This document shows, piece by piece, positions 26,290 through 35,568 of a stretch of DNA of 64,000 nucleotides. The stretch lies in the NCBI RefSeq assembly GCF_004000235.1, contig NZ_RCIO01000001.1, positions 558,001 to 622,000 of the forward strand, in the 5' to 3' direction. Position numbers and translations under genes: made by a program. This DNA comes from Mesorhizobium sp. Z1-4 (lineage in GTDB: Bacteria > Pseudomonadota > Alphaproteobacteria > Rhizobiales > Rhizobiaceae). The notes below the pieces were generated by a model. That model saw only the letters and a list, made by a program, of their open reading frames with translations. It had not been told where the DNA came from and ran no database searches. The stretch's first letter is position 1; the number at the start of each line of letters is the position of its first letter.

Positions 26290-26769
26290 TTTTATATTAG
26301 CGATCTACTAATATTTTTTTCTTTTCAAACATTTGAACAACAACATCGATTCCGCCCCTGGCACCATTTTTTTTCGCTCACGCCAAACCCGCTAGGTTCG
26401 CTGGCTCCGCGGGGGCGGGCGAAAGCCCGGGCCGCAGTCGCGGCCTTGTTCCGGTTCGAGGATACTCCTCTCGGCGCGCAAGAAGCTATTGCCGAGACAA
26501 GTGCCGCCACATCGTCGGTATCCAATAATGCATGTTCCGTTGCGATCGACCGGCGCAACGCGCTTTGAATCGCAAATGAAGTGGCGTTCCTTCTGCTCGA
26601 TACAGAAATCGGTCCAATAGGCGGCTTCTTATCGAATGTTCCCACCCCGGACGTGACCGGAGAGAAGAACGAAGTCGATGAAAGCAGCCCTATTTACCCA
26701 TCGCCATAAGGACATATAGAACTGAACCGCAACCTAGCCACCGACTAAGAAAATTCTGACGATTGATAG

Positions 26770-26793
26770 TATACGCGACGAAATGTATACGCG
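26770..26793 (+). promoter_or_regulatory. TATACGCG direct repeats before the TRAP-hydrolase gene
   Basis: TATACGCG occurs at 26770-26777 and 26786-26793, 16 bp apart. The second copy covers an in-frame ATG at 26783, which supports a regulatory site with translation starting downstream at 26825. Confidence 0.45.
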
Positions 26794-26824
26794 TCATGCC
26801 TGCTTCCGATTGGGGAGAGCGCAG

Positions 26825-28366
26825 TTGAAACCCTACATTTCTCTTGCCGCCGTGTTTCTCATTTGCTGCGCGGCGCCCCACGAAACGCGGGCGGACGACT
26901 ATCGCATTACAACCGTTGGCGACGACGCTGCGTCCGCGGTTCAGCGCATGGCCGATCGACTTCAAGCCGACGGCAACGGCGCAACGCTGTCCTTTCTGCC
27001 AGGCTTGGCAAGCGCCGGGGAAATGCTCAACGTCCTTGATGCCGGCCTCGTTGACATCGTCGTGGTGCCCTTTCCCTTTGTGCCGGCTCTCGCCCGATCG
27101 CCGCTTCAAGAACCGTTTATGGCGCGAGACGCGATAGAAGTTCGCAAGGCTATCGATTCCGAGGTCGGCGCGTTTGAAAAAGCCGAAGTCGAACAGGCCG
27201 GATATCGTGTCCTCGATTTCTGGCATGTATCGTCGTCGATCTTCGGTTCGACGAGACCGGTTCTCGAGGTTCAGGACCTCCAGGGGTTGAAGGTTCGTCA
27301 AGGGGCAGAAGATGATGGACAAACGCTGCTTGCGCTTGGCGCCGCGCCGGTTACTCTGGCGTTCGGCGAGGTCTTCGCGTCACTGCAGGCCGGAGCGATC
27401 GATTCAAGCGCCGTACCGCTAAACGAAACGAGCGTTGCCCTAGGGTTTGCCGACATTGTGACCAACTATGTCGACCGCCTTTATGTGCCGAGCCTTTATG
27501 CCGTGCTGATCAGTGAGGAGCGATGGGCTGGAGTTCCTTTTGCCGACCAACACCATCTAGCAAAGGCGGCTGAGGAAGTGGGCGAAAGTCTCGTCGACAA
27601 GCTCCTGCAACAAGCTCAGGCTTTTCGCACGCAGGGACTGTCGCGTGGCGCGGCATTTAACGGATGGGCAGTGCAGGACGTCGAACAAGTCAGGCTCGCC
27701 AGCCTGTCCGCCATCTCCCTCGACAGGCCAGTTGATCGAGAGTTGGTCAATCTGGCATTTGCCAATGCCGCGGCCGACCCAGTGCCGCCGCCAGATGCCG
27801 CCGAGCCGCGACCTGAGGCGGAGATCATCCTTCTCTATGCGACTGACAGGGTGCGCGTCGACCTGCAGCGCCCGGATACTGCATACTCGTCCGATCGCAG
27901 ACTTCGCGGACATGATTTCGGTGTAGCCAACGTTAAGCTCAAGGCCGGCCGGAAATTCGGAAACGACCTCGAAGACGTGTCCTCAATCGAGTCCCTCACC
28001 GCACTTGGTGAGGGTGCATTTCTCAACCGCCTGCGCATGAACGCTGATCGGCCGGTCGTCATCTTCATACACGGATACAACAACTCGTTCGCGGATAGCA
28101 TCCGGCGCGGCGCCACCATTCAGGAGGACATAGCCGCCAAATCAACCGTCATCAGCTACACATGGCCGAGCGACGGGGAACTTCTAAGCTATGGCTATGA
28201 CGAGTCTTCGACTGACACGGCGGAGCAAAACTTCAAGCTGTTCATGGATAAGATAACCGGCGCCGTCGATGCGGAAAATATCAGCATCGTTGCGCACTCG
28301 ATGGGAAGCCGTTTGCTGACAAAATATCTGGCAAGTCTCCCCGAACGCGGCATCGACGCCAGATGA
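26825..28366 (+). CDS. exported TRAP-receptor/alpha-beta-hydrolase fusion, first part
   Basis: I prefer TTG at 26825 (GGGGAG seven bases upstream), which gives a signal peptide MKPYISLAAVFLICC with a Cys suitable for lipidation. ATG 26783 is the alternative. Residues 25-300 resemble a DctP/TAXI-type solute receptor (SAGEMLNVLDAGLVDIVVVP, LQGLKVRQGAEDDGQTLLALG). From about 330 follows a DUF900-type alpha/beta hydrolase, with VVIFIHGYNNSF and the nucleophile motif AHSMGSR. The frame stops right after this elbow, and the rest of the hydrolase lies in the next frame. This is either a frameshift or a split protein. Confidence 0.7.
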   Translation: MKPYISLAAVFLICCAAPHETRADDYRITTVGDDAASAVQRMADRLQADGNGATLSFLPGLASAGEMLNVLDAGLVDIVVVPFPFVPALARSPLQEPFMARDAIEVRKAIDSEVGAFEKAEVEQAGYRVLDFWHVSSSIFGSTRPVLEVQDLQGLKVRQGAEDDGQTLLALGAAPVTLAFGEVFASLQAGAIDSSAVPLNETSVALGFADIVTNYVDRLYVPSLYAVLISEERWAGVPFADQHHLAKAAEEVGESLVDKLLQQAQAFRTQGLSRGAAFNGWAVQDVEQVRLASLSAISLDRPVDRELVNLAFANAAADPVPPPDAAEPRPEAEIILLYATDRVRVDLQRPDTAYSSDRRLRGHDFGVANVKLKAGRKFGNDLEDVSSIESLTALGEGAFLNRLRMNADRPVVIFIHGYNNSFADSIRRGATIQEDIAAKSTVISYTWPSDGELLSYGYDESSTDTAEQNFKLFMDKITGAVDAENISIVAHSMGSRLLTKYLASLPERGIDAR

Positions 28367-28791
28367 AATTCAACGAAATTATCTTCGCTGCCGCCGACAT
28401 ATCGACCAGCTTTTTCAGGCAAAAGGAGGAAGCTCCGTTCGATCCGAACGCGCCGATATCAAGCTACGCGCAGCGCATCACGATCTACTCCTCCGAACAT
28501 GATCGGCCTTTGGGATTGAGTAGGAAGCTTCACCGAGATCAACGCCTGGGGCTGGCCGATCAATCGAGCATCTATGTGGAACCCGATATTATCGCGATTG
28601 ACGCCTCGCTCATCGACCCGGCCAAATGGTATCAGAAGTTCAGCTTTGCAACCCGGCACTCTTACGTCTTTGACAAGGAGGCCGGCGTACGTGACTTGAC
28701 CAGGCTGCTCAAGGGTGAAGATTCGGCTGCGCGCCCTGGCATGGCCCGGCGAATGAAAAACCAGTTGGAATTCTGGGTTCTGTCTCCCTAG
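28363..28791 (+). CDS. second part of the DUF900-like hydrolase
   Basis: This is a 142-aa protein that begins MKFNEIIFAAADIS and continues SSYAQRITIYSSEHDRPL, exactly where a DUF900 hydrolase proceeds after its nucleophile elbow; His in FATRHSYVF is a candidate catalytic base. It overlaps the preceding stop as ATGA. The domain is therefore cut between nucleophile and acid/base halves. Coupled translation with assembly, a programmed shift, or a recent frameshift are all possible. A sequencing error is also possible. Confidence 0.65.
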   Translation: MKFNEIIFAAADISTSFFRQKEEAPFDPNAPISSYAQRITIYSSEHDRPLGLSRKLHRDQRLGLADQSSIYVEPDIIAIDASLIDPAKWYQKFSFATRHSYVFDKEAGVRDLTRLLKGEDSAARPGMARRMKNQLEFWVLSP

Positions 28792-29144
28792 TGAGCTGGA
28801 AGGCGCCATTTTGTGCACTGCCGATGAAGCCCGCTATCGTAAGTTGAACCTGGAATTGGACTGACCGCTTCCGGCCTCAATTCAGATACTCCACGTATCG
28901 GCTCCGCTCGTCTGCCTCGCGCCAACGGCGGCTTGACCAGACCGACCCACCTCTGCGCTCGACGATCTCGAAGAAGAAACCTTCGTCGTAGTTGCGCCAC
29001 CTCAGGCCGAAAGGCATGCCGAATGTCTGAGCCGGCCTAATGGTGATATCTCAGCGATATCAATGTCGCTCATGCGACCGAGGCCTTATATCCGTGACGG
29101 CATATCTTCGGCGACCGGCTGCCCCGCCAATGGACATGCGCCGT
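28792..29144. other. intergenic stretch with a gene remnant
   Basis: No intact gene is seen. The only coding-like content is the minus-strand fragment at 28877-29035. Confidence 0.5.
28877..29035 (-). pseudogene. C-terminal fragment resembling 4-hydroxyphenylpyruvate dioxygenase-type VOC protein
   Basis: The minus frame ending in TGA at 28877 reads PFGLRWRNYDEGFFFEIVER, very like the C-terminal iron-ligand segment (FFFEIVER-type, Glu ligand) of HPPD-like dioxygenases and their fusions with sugar-phosphate isomerases. The frame is blocked by a stop upstream near 29050, and only about 50 codons remain. This indicates a deleted gene next to the accessory region. Family assignment rests on this one motif. 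Confidence 0.45.
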
Positions 29145-30155
29145 TCAGGCGCCGATCCCCAAAAGAGCGCCCGCAGACATCTCCTGCTCCCCACGCTCGA
29201 TTGCATGAACGACAGCACTCAGTCTTCGCAGGTGCGGCACGGGCACATTGCTGTTGCCAGCCAGCCGGATAACTTCATCCACGAGGCCATCGATCTCGGT
29301 CGGGCGCTTGTGCAACGCGAGATCCCGCCAGATCCCGGTGCGTGCATTGTCGTGGCCGCCCCAATAGCGCCGCTGCGCGTCCCACGACGCCTGCTGCGCC
29401 TCGCTATCGACGGGTGAACCAAGACGAAAGGCCTTCGGGTCGAAACCGTCAGTCGTCTCCACCGAAACGCCCAGTTTCTCGGCAACAGCGACCGTTTCGC
29501 CGCATAACGTGGCCAGAACGGCGCGGCGCTCGGGATCGGTATAGACGTCGGGTACATCAAGATCGGTGATCGCGGTGCCGAAATAGACCGCGCCCAGAGC
29601 CATCTTGGCCCACAGGAACCCGAATATGTTGCTTGTCGCCTGAACAGGCTGCTGGACTTCGAGAGTTCGCGCCAGATGTGCAAGTCGCTCCGACATGCGC
29701 CCGTCCAGTTCACCCAGCTTGAAACTGCCGGTGCCGCCGTATTTCACATGGCCCGGCTCGACGTAGAAGCCGCCGAATGTGAGATAGGCGCCGATGACCC
29801 GATCTTTGCCCAGGGCGTCGGCCAGCTTGTATTCTTCAAGGCCGTTCTGCAACGATACGACACAACCCTCGGGGGCAAGTACGCGCTGCAGCAAAGGCAG
29901 AGTGTCGTTGGTGTGGCGGGCTTTCACGGCAAGCAGCACCGTATCGTATTTGCCGGCTATTTCTTCAGGCGTCGCGATGTCTGCCTGAACTGTTGCTTCC
30001 AAAGCGCCGGAGAGCCGCAGCCCGTTGTTGCGTACGGCGTCGACATGTGCCTGGTTGGCTTCGGCATAAACGACATCATGGCCGGCGCGCGCCAGATGCA
30101 CGCCGGTGATCGCACCGATCGCGCCGGCACCCACGATCAGGAAACGGTCACTCAT
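29145..30155 (-). CDS. ketopantoate reductase family (PanE/ApbA-like) oxidoreductase
   Basis: This 336-aa protein begins MSDRFLIVGAGAIGAITGVH, a Rossmann GxGxxG NAD(P) site, with the family segment VVSLQNGLEEYKL and a C-terminal helical domain. Its start overlaps the SDR stop as ATGA. As the last gene of a seven-gene transport/catabolism operon, it more likely reduces or oxidises a 2-oxo/2-hydroxy acid in that pathway than makes pantoate. ATG 30155 was chosen over 30236 for the Rossmann start. Confidence 0.8.
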   Translation of the reverse strand: MSDRFLIVGAGAIGAITGVHLARAGHDVVYAEANQAHVDAVRNNGLRLSGALEATVQADIATPEEIAGKYDTVLLAVKARHTNDTLPLLQRVLAPEGCVVSLQNGLEEYKLADALGKDRVIGAYLTFGGFYVEPGHVKYGGTGSFKLGELDGRMSERLAHLARTLEVQQPVQATSNIFGFLWAKMALGAVYFGTAITDLDVPDVYTDPERRAVLATLCGETVAVAEKLGVSVETTDGFDPKAFRLGSPVDSEAQQASWDAQRRYWGGHDNARTGIWRDLALHKRPTEIDGLVDEVIRLAGNSNVPVPHLRRLSAVVHAIERGEQEMSAGALLGIGA

Positions 30156-30949
30156 CGCAGCTGCCTCGTCAGCGGCATGTGCGTTCGCCCGCAATGGGTG
30201 CCGCCGGTCACTTCCAGTATAGCCCCGGTTGTCCATTCGGAGCGGCCGCTGGCCAGGAAGGCCACTGCTTCACCGATGTCCCCGGCACTGCCGGTGCGAC
30301 CGATTGGCGTGCCGCGCAGCGTGAGGTTCACGTAAGGGTGCGCGTCATCGCTTTCCTCGGTCATTACGTTATCGAGGACGAGACCCGGTGCTACCGCATT
30401 GACGCGAATTCCATGCGGGCCAAGTTCGGTTGCGAAGATGTGCGTCATGATCTCGACGGCCGCCTTGGAACCGCTGTAATGGCCACCGCCGGGGCGGCCG
30501 CTACGTGCGGCCCCCGAGGAAATGTTGACGATCGATCCCTTCACGCCGGCGTCGATCCAGCGACGCGCGATTGCCTGGCAGGTCAGCATCGTGCCGCGCG
30601 TGTTGACTGCAAAAACACTATCCCATTCCTCGACGCTGACTTCGAGCAGGGGACAGTTGGGAAAGATGCCGTGCGTGTTGACGAGAATGTCGGGAAGGCC
30701 GAGCGCCTGCTCAGCCTCGCTGATAAAGCGGACAACATCGTCCGGCTGGGACTGGTCGCCTGAAACCGCCGCCAGCTTTCCGGGATAGATCTTCTCGAGT
30801 TCGCCGTTAACACGGCGCACTGATTCAGCATTGATATCGGCCAGAACGACCGAAGCGCCTTCCCTGAGGAAAATCTCCGCCGTCGCGCGTCCCAGCCGTC
30901 CAGCGCCGCCGGTGATGAGTGCGACCTTGCCGTTCAACAATTGTGTCAT
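30152..30949 (-). CDS. short-chain dehydrogenase/reductase
   Basis: This is a 265-aa classical SDR with TGGAGRLGRATAEIF cofactor loop, NTHG variant of the NNAG motif (VNTHGIFPN), Ser in VNISSGAARSG and the YxxxK site (HYSGSKAAVEI). NAD versus NADP preference is open; DINAE after beta-2 favours NAD. It lies 6 bp after the M28-type gene in the same operon. Substrate unknown. Confidence 0.85.
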   Translation of the reverse strand: MTQLLNGKVALITGGAGRLGRATAEIFLREGASVVLADINAESVRRVNGELEKIYPGKLAAVSGDQSQPDDVVRFISEAEQALGLPDILVNTHGIFPNCPLLEVSVEEWDSVFAVNTRGTMLTCQAIARRWIDAGVKGSIVNISSGAARSGRPGGGHYSGSKAAVEIMTHIFATELGPHGIRVNAVAPGLVLDNVMTEESDDAHPYVNLTLRGTPIGRTGSAGDIGEAVAFLASGRSEWTTGAILEVTGGTHCGRTHMPLTRQLR

Positions 30950-30955
30950 GGAATG

Positions 30956-32701
30956 TTATCCCCTGGAGACGCCGAGCGCCTGCTCGATATGTGCGGCTGC
31001 CTGGCGCAAACCGAAGGCAATGCGATTGCGCGCACGCGTTGCTCCGACGAACAGGAACTTCTCATCGTCCGAACCCGGCTCGACCGATGCGAGCAGTCTC
31101 ACCGGCCGCAGAGACGGGTAAGGCGGAGCATTGATTGCCGGGTCCTGTTCGAAACGGTCGCACTCGGTGTAATCGAGCGGCACCAGCGCCCGCGACACGG
31201 CAATCAGTGCTTCGTTGAAACGGTCGGCGTCGTCCTCCCCGGCTTGTGCAATTGCCGCGTTCAGACGTTCGGCCAGGCCTATCAGCCGTTCCGCACCCTC
31301 ATTCAGCTCCGTCACATCGAAACGATCGCCAACCAACTGCACAATCGAACCGAGCTCGGACTGCAGGTAGCGGCCGTGTTCGGCCCAGTCGAGCGGCAGG
31401 ATCGGGTCGGCGAGAAGCCGCCATACGGTATGCAGATAAATATTGGTGTCGCGGACGAGGATCTTCTCATCCATCTTGTCGAGCAGGTCATCGGGGGTGT
31501 GCCACCACCAGCCGGTTCCATGTCCGAGCCGGTTGCCGCCGCCAAACACGGCCGCCGACGCATTGGCTTCGCCGGTGGCGGGCTGCTCACTCATATTGCC
31601 GTAGATCGCGGATACGCCGATGCCCCAGAATGATTGGTCGCCGGCGCGCGCCATGCGGCGGTTGGTGAAGTCCTGTCCAGCCTGTTCGCGCAGTGTTTCG
31701 ACCGCCAGGTTGCGGAGCTCGGCAGCAGCCGTCGTATCGGCGACCACCGTGTTGCCCTTGCCGCCCGTGGAATCGACATTCACATGTACCAGCGCGCGCT
31801 TTTCCAGTTCCGCCCAGTTCTGCTCGGCGTACCAGGTCGACCCCGAATAGCGGCCCTGCGAATGCCCCGACCAGAAAACTATGCGCAGGCCGCGCTGCCA
31901 CTTGCCGCGGTTCTCCGCGCACACGCGACCCACTTCCATCATGGTGGCGTTGGCGCCGCCATTGTCCATGACGCCGTAATACCAGGTGTCATGATGGCCG
32001 GTGAAAAACACGAATGGCTCGTCCGCACCGCCGGCTGGTCCGGCCATGTCACATACGAGGATCGGCGTCTTGCGCCAGCGAGTATCGACGTCGGCGTACA
32101 CGGTGAGCGCCAGGTCAGGCGAGGATCGCAGTTTGTCGCGGATCGCGGTGCCGGCGTCGAGTGGCACGGTGACAACGACGGTACTCGGCAGGTTACCTGC
32201 GGTGTCATAGGTCGGGCTGCCCCAGACCGGCGAAATGCACATCTCATGGACATGTTCATGCGGGCTGACGTGCACTTGGCCGACCGCTCCGGCAAGGCTT
32301 GCACGCCGCGACATGACCGGGTTGGCAATGCCGTCTACAAGTACCAGTTTGCCGCGAACATCCGTCGTGGCGAAGGCTTCTTCGGAGCCACTGCCAAGGT
32401 CGACGATTTCGGCTTTTAATCCGTCGGCGGGCGCCGATTGCGAGAAGGAATGGGTGATGCAGCGCAACGTGTCACCGGCCATCTCGACGCGTGCCTGGCC
32501 AGGCAGGCTGATGTAGGCGTCATGCAGGATGAGTTCGGTATCGAACCCGTATTCCTTCATCCGTTCCTCGACATAAGCGAGGCTTTTCAGTTCTTCCGGC
32601 ACGCCCGATTCCTTGCGCCATTTGGCGAATTCCTCGAGATGCCGCCACATGCGCGGGCCATCGACGGCCGCAATGAGGGATGTCGGAACTTCGGCTTTCA
32701 T
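30956..32701 (-). CDS. M28-type metallopeptidase/amidohydrolase-like protein
   Basis: This 581-aa protein from ATG 32701 overlaps the permease stop (ATGA). A PA-like insert (about 90-200) precedes an M28 core with TGHHDTWYYGVMDNGGANAT (His and Asp zinc ligands) and HVNVDSTGG. Where M28 enzymes have the catalytic Glu-Glu pair, this one reads FWSGHSQGRYSGS. This is either a special subfamily or a protein with changed chemistry. No signal peptide is seen, so it acts in the cytoplasm, probably on the imported substrate. Confidence 0.75.
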   Translation of the reverse strand: MKAEVPTSLIAAVDGPRMWRHLEEFAKWRKESGVPEELKSLAYVEERMKEYGFDTELILHDAYISLPGQARVEMAGDTLRCITHSFSQSAPADGLKAEIVDLGSGSEEAFATTDVRGKLVLVDGIANPVMSRRASLAGAVGQVHVSPHEHVHEMCISPVWGSPTYDTAGNLPSTVVVTVPLDAGTAIRDKLRSSPDLALTVYADVDTRWRKTPILVCDMAGPAGGADEPFVFFTGHHDTWYYGVMDNGGANATMMEVGRVCAENRGKWQRGLRIVFWSGHSQGRYSGSTWYAEQNWAELEKRALVHVNVDSTGGKGNTVVADTTAAAELRNLAVETLREQAGQDFTNRRMARAGDQSFWGIGVSAIYGNMSEQPATGEANASAAVFGGGNRLGHGTGWWWHTPDDLLDKMDEKILVRDTNIYLHTVWRLLADPILPLDWAEHGRYLQSELGSIVQLVGDRFDVTELNEGAERLIGLAERLNAAIAQAGEDDADRFNEALIAVSRALVPLDYTECDRFEQDPAINAPPYPSLRPVRLLASVEPGSDDEKFLFVGATRARNRIAFGLRQAAAHIEQALGVSRG

Positions 32702-33534
32702 TCGGCGGTCTCCCTGTCCTGCCGCAATAGGCTTGCCGGCAGTTCCTTGTTGCGCATGAAGATGCTGAGCACGGCGACGATCATCAGCGCGAAGGCGATC
32801 AGCACGCTGGACAGCGCCGCGATGGTCGGGTCCTGCCATTTCTGCAGGTAGAGGAACATCTCGATGGGCAGCGTGTTGTCGCCCGCCCGCACCAGAAACA
32901 ATGTCGTCTCCACCTGGTCGAAAGATGTCACGAAAGCGAACAGGGCCGACACAACCATGCTGATTGAAATCTGCGGCATGGTGATCCTGAAGAACGTACG
33001 CAGCGGCCCGGCGCCCAGATCCATGGCCGCCTCCTGCTGGGTCCAGTCATAGTTGGCGAGCGCTGCCGTCAGCACGGCGGTTACAAAGGGCAGAACCACC
33101 ACCACATGCGTAGCCACCAGGCTGAAATAGGTGCCGTACATGCCGATGCGGATAAAAAACATGAATACGGCGACGCCGAGCACGATATTGGGCAGCACTA
33201 TGGGAGAAAGTAGTGCAGCCTTTGCCATATCGGCCCAGCGTCGCCGGTAGCGAACGATGGAGTAGGCGGCCATTGTGCCGACCACCATGGCCACCGCAGT
33301 CGCGGTCAAAGCAAGGATCACGCTGCGCAGCGCAGCGAGGTAGAACGATTCCTGCTGGAACAGGTTTATGTACCAGCGCGGCGAGAAGCCCTCGGGCGGG
33401 AACACGTTGTAGGCCACGGCCGAGAAGGAGTTGAGCACAACGACTGCAAGCGGTGAGACCACAAACAGCGCTCCGAGAACCGCAAAGGCTCCCAGCAGCA
33501 AATAGCGATAGTGCGGAAGGCTTCTGGTGGCCAT
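32698..33534 (-). CDS. ABC transporter permease (PotC type)
   Basis: This 278-aa protein has about six membrane segments and the permease signature AAMDLGAGPLRTFFRITMPQI, the EAA loop that contacts the ATPase. The family is the spermidine/putrescine or thiamine/iron type. It ends in ATGA with the hydrolase and starts 1 bp after the other permease. It forms the transmembrane heterodimer with 33536-34420. Confidence 0.88.
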   Translation of the reverse strand: MATRSLPHYRYLLLGAFAVLGALFVVSPLAVVVLNSFSAVAYNVFPPEGFSPRWYINLFQQESFYLAALRSVILALTATAVAMVVGTMAAYSIVRYRRRWADMAKAALLSPIVLPNIVLGVAVFMFFIRIGMYGTYFSLVATHVVVVLPFVTAVLTAALANYDWTQQEAAMDLGAGPLRTFFRITMPQISISMVVSALFAFVTSFDQVETTLFLVRAGDNTLPIEMFLYLQKWQDPTIAALSSVLIAFALMIVAVLSIFMRNKELPASLLRQDRETAE

Positions 33535-33535
33535 C

Positions 33536-34420
33536 TCAAACCTCGCTGTAGCGCAGGAGGCGGTTGGAGATCAGCACCGTAACCATTGCCAGGGCAAGGA
33601 GCACGATGCCGCCAACCGCGGCCAGCGGCCAGTTGATATCGGCGGTTGCAGTGTAAATCTGTAGCGGCAGCACCAGGACCCTTCCGCCGCCAAGCAGCGA
33701 CGGCGTGACGAAGGCGCCGAGCGCCAGCGTGAAGCATATCTGCATCCCGGCCAGCAGACCGGGCAGCGTGAGCGGGAACGTAATGCGGCGGAAAGTGGTC
33801 CACCACCCGGCGCCAAGGTCCATCGACGCCTCGCGCAACGTCGGGTCGAGCCGCGTCATGGTGGAGAAGATCGGAAACACAACAAAAGGCAGGAACACGT
33901 GAGTCAGACTGATCACGACACCGGTAAGGTTGAACACCAGTTTCACCGGCTCCGGGAAAGCGAGCACTGTCTGCAGAAACCAGTTTATCGGACCCTGATC
34001 GGCCAGCAGCACCGTCCAGCCGTAGCTGCGTACGACAACGGAAACCAGGATGGGCGAAAATATGATCAGGCCAAGCCAGCGTTTCAGAGCCGGTGAATTG
34101 ACCCGCCAAAGCGCATAGGCGAGCGGATAACCGACCAACGCCGAACAGAGCGTGGTGATCGCCGCCATCTTCACGGTGTCGAAAATGACCGTGTGAAAAT
34201 ACGGGTCGGTGAGGAAGTCGATGTAGGTGGCGAGTGAAAACTCGTCGATCAGCCTGCCACGTTCGAACGTGTAGACGCTGTACTGGAAAAAAACCAGCAT
34301 CGGCAGCACGAAGGCATAGGCCATGATCAGGAATGCCGGCAGCAGAAGCAGCCATGGCACGGCGCGTCGGCGCAGTGGCTCCTTTGCCGGCAGCAGCGGT
34401 GCAGCGGCAGCTTCAGCCAT
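33536..34420 (-). CDS. ABC transporter permease (PotB type)
   Basis: This is a 294-aa protein from ATG 34420, which overlaps the ATPase stop by 8 bp. It has about six membrane segments and the EAA loop REASMDLGAGWWTTFRRITF. It pairs with the PotC-type permease. An ORF start further upstream at 34513 lies inside the ATPase gene and is rejected. Confidence 0.88.
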   Translation of the reverse strand: MAEAAAAPLLPAKEPLRRRAVPWLLLLPAFLIMAYAFVLPMLVFFQYSVYTFERGRLIDEFSLATYIDFLTDPYFHTVIFDTVKMAAITTLCSALVGYPLAYALWRVNSPALKRWLGLIIFSPILVSVVVRSYGWTVLLADQGPINWFLQTVLAFPEPVKLVFNLTGVVISLTHVFLPFVVFPIFSTMTRLDPTLREASMDLGAGWWTTFRRITFPLTLPGLLAGMQICFTLALGAFVTPSLLGGGRVLVLPLQIYTATADINWPLAAVGGIVLLALAMVTVLISNRLLRYSEV

Positions 34421-35501
34421 TGCCGTTCTCGTCCGCGAAAACCGTAGCCGCGCCACCATCCCAGCCGATGTGTACCGTCTCGCCCAGGCTGTGGGGGGCG
34501 CTCGTCCCGTCATGCGGCGCTTCCACCGTCAAATCGGTGTCGCTGCCTTCCAGGGTCACGACATATGTAATGCTGGATCCGGAAAAAATGACGTCGCGAA
34601 TAGTCGCCTTGCCGGAGACGTTCTGCTTCTTCGCCTCGGGGCCGACACGGATGCGCTCGAAGCGCAGCGACACGATGCCCTTCTTGCCGCTCAGCTTTTC
34701 TGTAGTCGGTACGGTGAATTTGAGGCCGCCGATCGCGACGCTGGCTTCCTTTGCGCTGCTTTCCAGTATCTCCACGGGGATCAGGTTCGCGTTGCCGATG
34801 AATGAAGCAACAAAACGGGTGGCCGGGCGGTCGTAGATTGCCTGGGGGCTGTCGAGCTGGTCGATGCGGCCCTTGTTCATGACGGCAATCTGGTCCGACA
34901 TCGTCAGAGCCTCGCCCTGATCGTGGGTCACATACATGAACGTGGTGCCCACCTCGCGCTGGATGCGCTTCAATTCAAGCTGCATCTGCATACGCAGTTT
35001 AAGGTCGAGGGCGCCGAGCGGTTCGTCGAGCAGGAGCACCTTCGGCTGTTTGACGAGTGCACGCGCCAGCGCCACACGCTGCATCTGCCCGCCCGACAGC
35101 TGGCGCGGCTTGCGCGCCGCGAAATCCGTGAGACCGACCAGTTCAAGCGCCTCGCCGACGCGCTTGTTGATCTCCGCGCGCGGCCTGCGATCGATCTCGA
35201 GCCCGAAGGCAACGTTCTGCGCCACGGTCATGTGTGGAAACAATGCCCAGCGCTGGAACACCATATTAGTGGGCCGCGCATAGGCAGGCACATTTTGCAT
35301 GCTCTGGCCTGCGATGAGGACGTCGCCGCGATCCGGCCACTCGAAACCACTGGTCATGCGCAACGTCGTCGTCTTACCGCAGCCCGACGGTCCGAGCAGC
35401 GAAAAGAAACTGCCCTGCGGAATGGAGAAAGATATGTTGTCAACGGCCAGAAAGTCGCCAAAGACCTTGCTCACGCCGTGAAATTCAACGTCGGACGTCA
35501 T
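34413..35501 (-). CDS. ABC transporter ATP-binding protein (PotA type)
   Basis: This is a 362-aa protein with Walker A LGPSGCGKTTTLRM, signature LSGGQMQRVALARAL, Walker B VLLLDEPLGALD and a C-terminal TOBE-like domain. It starts at ATG 35501. This is the energy subunit of the importer. It shares the operon with a PotD-like receptor, so an organic cation, amino acid or small peptide is a plausible cargo. Confidence 0.92.
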   Translation of the reverse strand: MTSDVEFHGVSKVFGDFLAVDNISFSIPQGSFFSLLGPSGCGKTTTLRMTSGFEWPDRGDVLIAGQSMQNVPAYARPTNMVFQRWALFPHMTVAQNVAFGLEIDRRPRAEINKRVGEALELVGLTDFAARKPRQLSGGQMQRVALARALVKQPKVLLLDEPLGALDLKLRMQMQLELKRIQREVGTTFMYVTHDQGEALTMSDQIAVMNKGRIDQLDSPQAIYDRPATRFVASFIGNANLIPVEILESSAKEASVAIGGLKFTVPTTEKLSGKKGIVSLRFERIRVGPEAKKQNVSGKATIRDVIFSGSSITYVVTLEGSDTDLTVEAPHDGTSAPHSLGETVHIGWDGGAATVFADENGNG

Positions 35502-35568
35502 TATGCGGCACCTTGCGGTTCGGATGCGGGGTGCATGCTTTTTGTCCGCGTGCACCCCGCGCCGATTG

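Larger units (their letters stand above)
26133..26824. other. 690-bp non-coding stretch at the right edge of the island
   Basis: No gene is supported. It holds the GGGGGTAT repeats (26270-26289), a GC-rich hairpin with a GAAA loop (26416-26429), and the TATACGCG repeats before the TRAP-hydrolase gene. A minus ORF at 26325-26645 (106 aa) has low-complexity Ala/Ser/Arg content and no recognisable features. Confidence 0.5.

Noticed and set aside
26325-26645. 106-codon minus-strand ORF at the island edge
   Set aside because: It has Ala/Ser/Arg-rich low-complexity content and covers a GC-rich hairpin; there is no family or start support.
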